Assembly (NCBI GenBank): GCA_959347315.1
Contig: OY365818.1
Coordinates: 4,855,607-4,919,606, forward strand
Reading direction: 5' to 3'
Length of the DNA stretch: 64,000 nt
Source: Bimastos eiseni
Taxonomy: Eukaryota > Annelida > Clitellata > Crassiclitellata > Lumbricidae
Of this stretch, positions 23,255-35,200 are shown piece after piece. The notes under the pieces are model-generated. The model saw nothing but the letters and a program-made list of their open reading frames with translations. It was not told where the DNA came from and did not search any database. Made by a program: the position numbers and the translations under genes. Position 1 is the stretch's first letter, and every line of letters begins with the position of its first letter.

Positions 23255-26200
23255 GCCTTGGTTGAATTCGATGTTGACACAGACTGGAAATGCCGGCAGT
23301 GGTTGGAAATATACAAGGAGGTTGACGTTAACATCTTTCTAGAGGACAAGTTGGTTTGGGCATATAAATCATCTAAATTGAAGCCGGCACTGGTAATTCA
23401 TACACTATTTTTAAATCTTGAAGGTATTGCTCTCTGAAATAAATTTGCCTGGATAATGAATTGAGGCCTGGAGATTTATTCATTCTCCATTAAGTATCTT
23501 TTTCTTTACTCTCTGTTCACAGTCTATATACTTCTATTACTTAACTAGTTAAGTCTAGAAACTTTTCCACCTTCTATTGTTCAATATACCCAATTCATCA
23601 TCCACCATTATTTAATTTCATCTCGATAATTGGGTGACCCTGCTAGCAGGACCTTCTTCCCTTAATGGTTTACAACTTTGCTAACACTAGAGGATAATTA
23701 TAAACAAATTTAATTCTTACTTTGATGTAATAGTAAATAAATACATAAATGCTGCTGTGTAATATACATATATATATATATATATATATTGTTTACAGAG
23801 AATACAGGTCTACAGTTGTATAATGATTAGGAAAGAGTAAAAAATCTATGGTTATGGTCAGTGCTTTTTTCTAGAGAAAAATTTACCGGAATGCATTTTA
23901 CCTTCTGAGTCCATCCTATTCTAAGTATCCTGCGGTAACATTTTCTTTCAAATGTGAGCACCCTCTTTTGTGAATCCTTTGTTGGCACCCAGGTCTCACA
24001 TATACACATGCATAAATGCATACACATCTGCTTGCATGCATTCATATGTTAATGCTTAAATACATATGCATACATACATACATATACACACATGCATAAA
24101 TACATACACACCAACATACACATGCGTACATAGATGCATTCACATAGATGCATTCACATAGATGCATTCACATAGATGCATTCACATAGATGCATTCACA
24201 TAGATGCATTCACATAGATGCATTCACATAGATGCATTCACATTGGAATTTTTTTAAACAGACCTATCGAACTCTGGCAGTCAAGTTTGACCCGGTACCA
24301 GGCAATTTAACATTTGTGGAGTTCCTGAGTGATAAGTCTTTACTTTACCAGAAGTCATCCTCGTTTCAACCATTCAAAGTAAGTCTTATATTATTATACT
24401 AGATATTAGTGTAGGGGTGCTCACTACGTATGAAATTGGTTATATATTACGTGTAACTAGTTTAAATTTCCTTTAGACCACTCACATGATGTATTTTATT
24501 CGATCAAACTTAGAACACCTCTTGAGTAGATATCTTGAAGGGTGCTATATAAATGCTCGATTACATTGCATATGAAACTGTTTATGTCTGTATGTATTTG
24601 GTCTTCTGAAATAGTCAATTTCAGTATAAGAACCTCTAGAAAGGGTTCCTGGTCTTAAAATTTTGATCAGTCTAATCTGTTATTAGTAAGGTCCGATTTA
24701 AGTGAAAGTTTCTAGTTTTTTCCATTTTGAGTTTTTTAATCTTTTCTTGAAATATTGAATTGATGTTAGGCATTATGATTGTTTTTCTTAAACTGTGTTA
24801 TTCAGTGACTGGTTCCAGTTGTATTTAAAATATGAACTGTTCATAATATAATGTCTTCTTGTTCTTCTCTTTGTCTTGTCTCTAATAGTTTTCATTCAGC
24901 TCTGTTATTCAGTAAATGACTTCAGTTCAATTCAAAGTATGAACCATTCATAAGTTGAGTGTTTGTTAATCTAATTCAGGTGGAAGATATACTGAGACTC
25001 ATGGACGATGACAGAATAGCGGTGATATCATGGATTGAGTGCCATCTCTCTCAACTTCTTCTGCTTGGGTCCCCATCACTCGCAGTGGGTCATCGAGTCC
25101 AGGTCTACAACAGTGTCGACAATGAGTCGCAGTGGCACAGCGCTCGAGTGTTGTCGGCCGACGACAATACAAAGGTGTGGATTGGAATTGTAATTGTGAG
25201 GTCTTATGAGTTGAGCCCGGGATGGGCTTATTCGTGAATGCTGCGTCAAGTCTGAGGGATTGTCCAGAGATATCAGAACTACCCTGCACAGTTTCAAGGC
25301 TCCAAGGTCGTTGTGTGACCTCCATTGACCGACCTGCTCTGTCTTTCTCTGGTCCCTTTGCTCTATGGATTGATTTGGCTCCCTTCTATGCCAAGCTTTT
25401 GTAATGGGGAACTCTGTGGGCAGTTCCTTAAGTAGAATTAGTTGGCACCAGTAAGCACATAGGTCTAAGAAACTTTTTTATATTGGCCATGCGTTGTTTA
25501 TTTATGTTGTTCCAATTGATGGCTGGCGTAAGAATTATAATTATGGATAAATACATGAATTTTAGAATCTGGCTGACTTTTAGATTACTTTTGCATGTAG
25601 AACATACAACACAACAACCAAACAATGTCAAGCACACAATTTTACCTCAGGTAGCTTACCCTCATTTGATACTGGCACCATCTATTTCACAGAGTCCACT
25701 ATTGAGAGTGTGTCCTTGCAGAGTAGCCTTCCCCTGTAATTCGGGCTGAGATATTTTGGTAGTATTTTTACTTCTGTCCGCTTCCTACAGACATTTTCGT
25801 TTTCCTTGGCTCACTAGTGCTGGGAACGACTCTGAATAGTTAAGTACTGCACCATAGGCACTTTATAACCTATCCAACTACAATACAATCAGGTTCTTGC
25901 AATAGTTGTTTACTTTGGATTATCCGAATATTGTTGTCTTTTTAGCTAATAACGCTGCTTGACGAGTCTAAGTCAGAGGAGCGTACCGAAACTGCTGCTC
26001 TGATCCAGATCTCCGGCTTACCAATGATGAATGGTGAGTGTTCCTGTGTTACCTGGATTGGCCTTTGTTGCTCTGAACTGTTTAAGCATTTGCAGTACAA
26101 CTGAGGAGTTGAACACCAGAGTGGCTCTGAGTGGTTTGCCCAATGGGGTTTAAATCTGACGTTTATTGCTTCAATTTTTATGTCTTGATAAAAAGTTATA

Positions 26201-29200
26201 CCCTGTCCTACAGGCCTTTCAGGCCATCCATGACTGAGTCTTTTCCATATCTACTAATATGTAATTTTATTACATCAAAGAATAACTAGCACTTTAACAA
26301 CTAAAGTGACTCAGAAATTAATGCAGCTCAAAGATGTGTTTTGCTTGTTTAGCGGTCTGGTAGCGTTCCAAGTCTGGACTCTGGCAATTGCAGGTTAGAG
26401 CCTGCTCAGTGGACTCTGTCAAACAGCTCGGATTTGCGTGTTAAATTCATACTTACTGACATTGCATTCGTAATGACAATGGTTATGATAAGTGCAGCAA
26501 CTGACCAAATGAAATGTTTCTCAAGTGTGTAAATAAAATGTGCTTTGTTTGATAGATTGTGTTTTGTGGAATGCTGCACTGAAACTGGTAAAGAAGCGAC
26601 CGAACTACAACCTTGACTTTGACTCTCCCATTGATGTAGGACGTTTCTTTTTTTTTATAAATAAAATAATTTAAAATGGTATTGTTTATTTTAACCCTTT
26701 TATGACGAACATAAAAGAGACTGGGAATCATTGCTGGTCATAACTAAAGTATTAATGCTTACTTGATTCGAACTACTGAATATCATCAGGAAATTGTATG
26801 GCTAAGTTTGAAGCTCTGTTTGTTATTTAGAAATGCATGTATTGTATAAATTCATTTCTACAGAGCAGAATATATTTATTATTTTACATTTTTTTAAACC
26901 TTTGGAATGAGTTCATTCTCTGTCTTTATAATGTTGATCCATATTTAGTGAATAGATTTTATTTTTTAAATTTAGTGATGCAACTTAGTCAAATTGGTAG
27001 TAGTAAAACTTTGATTCTTTCGATTTTAACTGTAAATTTATTATTACTAATTGTTAAATAAACGAATGAATTATATAACTAGTTGTTAAGAGATCTTAAC
27101 AATGAATAAATGAAGATGATTGGCAGTTAAATAAATAAATGAATGTGATTGGGTGTTACATAAATGAATGAATGAATTTGATTGGCTGTTAAATAAATAA
27201 GTGAATATGATTGGGTGTTACATGAATGAATGAATTTGATTGGCTGTTAAATAAGTAAATATGGTTGGGTGTTAAATAAATGAATGAATTTGATTACTTT
27301 ATATAGAGCAAAAGGATGCGGAAAATGGTCGCAGAAGACCAGGGTTTGCTCTTACAGCCGTCTGAGTACTTGAAGCCTCTCAAAGTCTTCAGTACCAGAA
27401 GCTCCACTGATGCTCTGCCAAGCACAGTGCTCCAAACGAGCGAGTCCTTGCCGGACACTGTTGCTCAGTGCCTTCCAACTGGAGATTATTCCCAGCATGT
27501 GCCTGGTACAACATCAAGCGCTTCAATGTCTATGGTAATGATTGATTTTGGTGGAGTAGTGCAGCCTTGTTTTGCGAATTGCTTCAGACTGATTTGTGTT
27601 GCCGTGGTTGAGCTAGGAGCACCTCCGAGTAGACGTCTTGAGGGGCGTGATGCTGATGTTAAAATGAATTTGTGGACCTGAATTTGAGGAATTTTGTAAA
27701 GATCTGTATATTGATATATACGAATCACTGGATAGAAATATTTTGATAAATAGTACTGAGGCAAAAATGAATGTATGGAACACGGCATGGGTGGTTGATG
27801 TACGGAAAGATATTTGGATGTATGTTTGAATGTGGATGCACGGAAAAGGTATAATGTGGATGGATGGATGTTTGTGACGATGTATTAGCAGATAGATGGA
27901 GAGCTCTCGCCATTGTTCTACTGCTGTATTTATATGTTTTGGTGTTTGTTTATTTCAGTCTGTGGAATGTCCCATATCCATGAATTCGCCTCCATCTGCA
28001 TGTCGAACAATCGAAACTCAATGTCCCGCTTCGAATGGTGCGTCTGTTTCAACGCATCCACAACAGTGTTTCAATCCTATCACGAAAGCTTCATCTTGTG
28101 ACGACACAAAGAAGGTCAGCACGCTCTTCAGGTATCGGGTACAGACGCCTGCAACATTTCAAAAGAGACCAGCTGCTGGTTTTAGTCATAATGCACCAGC
28201 TGTAACAAGATTCTCTTCCCCTCCAGTTTTTCTGTCGAGTAATACAAGTTTACCTCTGCAGCAGACCAGAGCCGGCATCGTTTCGGACGGCTTTTGTCCC
28301 AAAATGCCTCAGAATCAATTATGTAGCCCAATAAGGACTCAGATCGATAAACATTCTAGCCTTTGGAAAGTCGCCGAGAACCGCAAGACGAGTTGCGAGC
28401 ACGAAAAGGAGGGACAGTTGCACATTCCGGTTGTGATCCACTCCGACAGGAAGTGGTCATTGCCGGGTAATCGGAATGTGAGACATGCAAGTGGAGGAGA
28501 TGGGCAGAACTTCTTTCACGGCGCGACGAGTCCCGTGAAGTCGCAGAATCTGATAGTTGTGGATCTTGTGGACGATAGGACTTCGAAGACTCTGGAGTGC
28601 GCGAAAGCTGATGCTTCCAACGGAGCCGTCACCGCTCGTCGACCGGCAGTGAATCATCATTGGAACATTCAGTCGAATAGACGAGAAGCTAATCAGATCA
28701 TATTCAAGCCGCGTGAGCGCAACTCATGGATAAAAGAGATGGAACGATTCATTGGGAAGAAGCTCGAAGAGGGGCCAAAGGGTATCCAGCCGGTTAGTGA
28801 CCGGTTATATGGCCTGACTTCAAGCAATGTCATCAAAACATCTGGACGTGAAATAAATATCTCACAGCCCCGCTCAACTCTAATCAATTCCACAGCTGGT
28901 GATCGCTCCAAGACGCTTAAAGAGGGGTCGAAAGGAAACCAGCCGATCAGCGGCGGCTCACTGGGCCAGACTTCCGGCGAAGTCGTCGGTAAATCGGGAC
29001 CTGAAATAAGCATTTTACAACACCGATCACCTCTGGGCAGTTCCGCAGCTTCTGACCAGCCAACCAAAACGGTGAAGACACTAAAACAGGAATCCTCTGC
29101 TCAACAGCCAAGCGCTCTTCCTGGAAAGCCACCAGCGAAGAAGCAATCCTGTGTAAGTGCTGTTGAATTTAATTCCTCAAAGAGTGAGAAGCTCTCTGCA

Positions 29201-32200
29201 ATAAAGAACCTGCAATCGCCGACGAGGGCTTTGAGCTCTGTCAGAATAGTCTCGAACAGTGTTCCTCCTGTGTTGCAGACGGGCACGTCAGTGGACAGAC
29301 TTCCACAGAGTGAAGCCAAGGCGTACAATGAAGAATCTCAGGGTCTTGTCAGGGTTATGAAGCTGCTAAAGATACTGGATGAGGAGTTCATTTGGCCAAA
29401 GTCAGAAGATGTGACGATGACTGCAGAGGTTTGTGGAGGTCGTTTTTGTGCTTTGCAACAGATTTTTAGATTTAATAGAAAATTTGACTCAGTTATTCTA
29501 TTCTAACTACTTTCATTAACCACTGACACTCATGTTTATCATTTCTGCATTTTTCGAGATTGTTTTCCTTCTAAATAAGTGAATACCACATATGGTCTTT
29601 GTTAACAACTGTAACTTTCTTAACCTTAAAACACAAAGCTTTGCTTGAAGTGATTAACTGCCTTGAGGTTATCTACATTCACCTTGTGCTCTCAGTTCTT
29701 GGAACTCTAGCAATTGCAATGACAAAACTTCTCCATTGCTTTCGTTTTTGAAGTCGCATCTCTTAATTCCTCCAGGTTCATTCCAGTTCTTTCGTGTATC
29801 TCGTCCTTCCATTTTTCCTTGGTCACCCCCGTTTTCTCCTTCCTTCTCCACACGCCAACATCATTTCCTTTTCTAATCCATCTGATCGCATATCGTGTCT
29901 GGAGAACCCTTCCTTCTCGTCATTGTTTGTTGCAACAACTCATCATTCTCAACTCCAATCTCCATTCGCACCCTATCATTTGACTTTTTCTCCGTCCACG
30001 ATGTTCCCTGCATCTTCCTCCATATCAACATTTTGCATGCGTTAATCTTTTTCTCCATGTTCTTTGTCATTGTCCACATTGGTGGATTTTTATTACAATG
30101 ATGCTGATGATTCCCATTAATATCTGGTGTAAAACGTGATTTATTTTAAGCAGTAATATTAATTTTTGACTTATTTAGCACCAGTATCTACTGCAGAGGG
30201 CATCGATCGATGGTGCACGATTACCAGACCGCAATCATGACGACATCAGAAAGATCAATTTTTAAAATTAATTGTGATAGAAAATTTTTAAAGTGCCTCT
30301 GAGTAGGGTCTGTGGTGTTCCGAGCATATGTCATCACCGATAAACAAGACGGTTTACTTGCATTTTTGTGTATGCCATAGTTACAATCATAATATTTAGT
30401 GTTGATTTTGTAAGCAGGTACAAATTGACATGAGCATTGATTTTCTTGCATATGTATTGAAACTTGATAAAGAATGACCATTTACAGTGCTACATTCATT
30501 TTCACATATATTTTTGTATGCTGCACAGGACAAAATGAAACAAATTGAGAGAAATTTGGTCAGTTCGGGTCATTCTGAGTCGGTGTACAATCGGCATTTG
30601 GAGTTTGTTTCTCCTCGATCAGAATCAGGGCTGAGGTTACCCAATTGCGCGATCAAGATCAAGGAGTTTAAGAAATCAATTTCAGATGAAAATCGAATAG
30701 AATATGGTGAGTTTAAATAATTTTGCTCTGTATAAGTTGAAATAATTTAACTATGTCTTTTCAATAATCTCATGTTCCTTTTAACATAGGGAACACTTTG
30801 GATTAGTCTTTCTCTGAACGTGGTGCTATATAAATTTATAATTGTAATTTTTATTACATGGCACTTAAAATGCCTCCCATGTGTATAATTATTGGCCTAC
30901 ACTGTTTTATTACCAGAACAGTCGGGTTGGCAAGTTGGCAAACCACAACCTGGTACATTATGCTGATTAGGATACAAAGAAATAAAATCGAAACCATTTT
31001 GAATTTAAGCTAATTAAAGAATTAGAATTGTTGCCCTTCAGCGTATTACAGAAAAGAGCAGTGATGTAATGATATTTGTTTTATACCAGAACAATCAGAT
31101 TTGCAAACCACTCCCTTGTACATTAAGCTGATTAGGATAAACAGAAATAAAATCGATTCAAGCTAATTTTAAATTAGAGCCAATTAAAGTAGTTTCACTG
31201 AAGTACAAGTTTTCTTTTGCAGAGTCGCCGTCGCTAGTCTTGTCTAGGAAGTCGTTAAATGGCGAAGATGAACTTCTGCCAAAGAACTCCTTCGTGCAGG
31301 AGGATTCCTGCCTGGACCTTCTGTCTCCTATAACCATCTGCAGAGAGTGCAAGTCGGGTCCAAAGGGTCCCGACAAGAACACGAAGATCCTCTGTCGGTT
31401 CTTTGCCTTTCGGCGGTTAGAGCTTTTCTCAGATCGGCTTTGATGTCGTTTAGGTCTTGCCATTGGAGATTAATGATGCATAATTATTATTAAGGGTGCA
31501 TTTGAAAGTAAAAAGGCATACTTACGAGAGCTTTGGAGGTTAACGATTCCTATTTATGAGTGCTTGGGAGATTGATGATGTATACTTGGGGAGCTTTAGA
31601 GATCAACGATGCATACTTTGCTGGAGTTTTGAAGATTAATGATGCATACTTGTGAGTCTTTGGATATCAGTCATGCATACTTGTAGGGGCTTTAGAGATT
31701 AATGATGCATACTTTTCTGAAGCTTTGGAGATTAATGATGCGTACTCGTGTGGTAGAGGCTTTCTCTTATTGAAGTAAATATTCAGAGGTTTGTGGTAAA
31801 TATGCAGTCTATTCCAATTCCATGGGGCTTTCATCTAGGTGCACATGAGATTCAATTGATGATTTCCTCGTGTAAAACCATTGCCAGAAATTCTTATCAC
31901 CTGATGACGCATGGTCGAAATCTGATTGTTTTGATGAATACTGCGTCCTTTACGTACCTTGCTTTACCTCGTTGGGCACTTCTAATTCATCATTTTCATC
32001 TTCTGTTTACACAGGCTGAATACTACAAACAAGGGCACGTGCAGGGCGACAGGTTTCTGCAGCCCTCGAGATGCTGACGGGTCAGACATGTCTCTGTGGA
32101 TGCCCCTCGTTCCGATCACCGCTCCTCAGATCGACATCGACATGGCCAAGTACATCGTCAAGAACGTCGGAAATCGCTTCTGTGAGCTCGTGGAGCAGGA

Positions 32201-35200
32201 GAAGGAAGCGATGACCTGGTCGCCGGTATACTGTAAGTAATCTAGTTTAATCGAGGAAACTTGTGTTTTGCAGCCTAAACTTAATTTATTCCATTTCTTT
32301 GGATGGGACAAGTTGAATTCCACAAGACTTGAAGACTGTCTACAAATAACAAACAATGCACAAAGGAAATTGTTTGTAGCCAGATCTGAGTATGTGAGAG
32401 CACTTTAAAGCGACAAAAACAGTATTCTGCTGTAATGTATTCTATTGTTATGTATTCTATTGTTGTGATATGTATTCTATTATTATGTATTCTATTATTA
32501 TGTATTCTATTGCATTGCTATGTAATGTGCATAAGTGATCGAGTTAATTTCAATAAATGACAACAGTACAATCATCCAAACGATTCAATCATCATAGTAA
32601 TGAAAATGAGATAACCTTAACTTTAAAAGTTATATCTCCATTATAGATGTACTTAAATCCTCCTCCTCTCCTCTTAAATTGGAACTCTATCCCCTTCTAT
32701 TGTACTCTGAAATCTGTCTTCTTTGGTCGAGGCTGGCCTGGGGCGTCTCGGAGTTAATTTCTAGAAGAGGCGCTATATCAAGTTCGATTTATTGATTGTT
32801 GTACATTTCCTACTTTGTTTCCTACTTACAGCCGTTGTTGTTTGGAAACGTCCGGTACACGGAGTCCGCGAAATGTGCGACGTCTGTAGCACGACTCTGT
32901 TCAACATCCATTGGGTGTGCGGAAAGTGTGGCTTCGTCGTCTGTCTAGACTGCTTTCGTACAATGACGCAGAAATGTGCCAAGTGCACGGACGAAGTCGG
33001 TTGCAAGATCTGCGACCGAGGGCGCAACCGGTGGCCTCGATGTACCTACTACACGAGGCCGCTGCACGTGCCCAGCCAACTCATGCTCACTCAGATCATA
33101 CCGAGCGATGGTGAGCAGACGTCTGCTCACCTTATTCTATTTTTTTATTATTTATTTACTAATTGTTGTACTTGCTATCAAAATATTTGAATATTTGTGA
33201 TGATGTAAAATGGTTTTGTTACTAGAGCTTTGTCTAGTTACGTATGGGTTGTGGTTGTAATTGCGATGATTTACAGAACACCATTAGTTGAAAGCTACTA
33301 ATAGAGTTTTGTAGGGCACCCTAGTAGTAGCTTACTACTAGCAAAACTGTGTAATTTTGACTAATTATTATCTTACAGTGTGTTGGTTATTTGCCTTGCT
33401 TTCTAGTTCTTTGGACTGTGGGTCGCATGATTCACAACGTAAGAAAAAAGTGGAAAATGTTCACCAACTGTCCCTGTGGTGAGGACAGACAAGGTCTGCT
33501 ATCTGCAGGTGAAGCTGAACAATCCATACAAGGATCTTGCTCGGTTGCCTGCACTGAGAGACTCTCCTTAAATGGGAAAGAACTGGGTAGGGCAGTCAAC
33601 AGTTCATCATCCATGACGGGTAAAGCTAACAGTAAGAAAGCTGCTAAACGTGAGAACCATGAACTTCTCACGAGGTCATTGGGCAAGAAGAGAATGCATA
33701 AGAAAATTTTTGACATGGCACTTAAAAATGGCGATAGTGAGCCTCTTACGAGTTCATCGGGTGGCAAGAAAAAAATACACAAGAAAGTTTTTGATGTGCC
33801 ATCTAAAAATGGTGACAGTGAGCCTGTTATGAGTTCATCTGTCAAGAAAGGAACGAATAAGAAATCTTTTGATGTACCACCTAAAAATGGTGACGTTGAA
33901 CCCCTTACAAGTTCTTCTGGCAAGAAACTAGTGGATAAGAAAGGTTTTGATCTCTCACAAACGACAGATTTGGCAGGTTTGAAAAGCTCATCTAATGGGA
34001 GTGACAAACCTGGCACGAGTTCATCGACCTTGAGCGACATGATCATGAAGAACATTTCTCTAGCAGACGTTAAAAGGGAATGTAAGACAACAAACAAAAA
34101 TAGCCACACATTTGACGACATTGCACAGAGGGTGGCCGGTAAAAAACCGCACACCCTTGGGCTCACGCCACGAATTCTCCATTCTCAGGATCCACCAAAA
34201 CTGACTTATGCAAAGAGAAAGGCAATGCCAATCACTCGTAACAGTCTATCGACAACAGAGCTCCAGTATCCCAATGTAGCGCACGCCTGGCTCGATGACG
34301 GCCGACTTCTCCAGCTACTCGAACCTAGACATAGTTCCAACATTCATCTTTTCCAGCAGCAGTGGAAGCGTGGTCAGCCGGTCCTGATCAGCAAATGCCA
34401 GCAGTACCTTAATCAAGACCTCTGGCTCCCGGAGTCGTTTGCGAACGAATTTGGCGATGAGGAAAACGACCTCGTTGACTGCTCGCGTAAAGTCGTTCTG
34501 GTCGGACACAAGATGCGACGTTTCTGGGACGGATTCGAACGTGTGACTGCCCGACTCAAAGACAAGCATGGTCTGCCAATGATTTTAAAACTCAAGGACT
34601 GGCCGCCGACAGAGGACTTCAGCGAGCTCCTACCGTCGAGGTTCGAAGATCTGCTCCACAGTCTGCCGATGCCAGAGTACACGCATCGCACGGGAGTGTT
34701 CAACCTCGTCTCGAGGCTTCCGGAGTTCTTCGTTCGGCCCGACCTAGGACCAAAAATGTACAATGCCTACGGCTCTGCTCTCTATCCTCGAGTCGGTTCT
34801 ACAAACCTCCACTTAGACGTGTCGGATGCTGTCAACCTGATTCTGTACGTTGGCATTCCAAAGGATGACATAGAAGATCATGAATTAGGTACATGTTGAG
34901 TTCTGCATGACGTGTAACAGTGTACATTTCATCGCATGATATAATAGTCGATGAGGTCATGTCGATTTTTATTGCCTGATGTTCTTCTTTCAAGATTTGA
35001 GACACAATAAATGTCACTTTTAGCCTGTTGATTTGATGCTGGGAAAAGAACATCGGCTAACTGTGCCCATCCTCTCTTCTTTGTATATTTTGTAAAATAT
35101 AGAAAGCAAAAATATTTGGTAAGTGAAAATTGACAACTTTAAGTTGATTTTCTAAACTACCTCAGCAATATTTTACTGTTTCTAAAAAAAACTATATTGA

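Noticed and set aside
33432..34166. 244-aa minus-strand open frame
   Set aside because: It is the antisense shadow of the KDM3 exon 33407-34888, whose + reading is confirmed by conserved motifs and splice sites.
34300..34330. LxxLL nuclear-receptor box (LLQLL) in KDM3
   Set aside because: It falls in a different place from the LxxLL-like motif I associate with vertebrate KDM3A, and a five-residue match in a Leu-rich stretch is weak.
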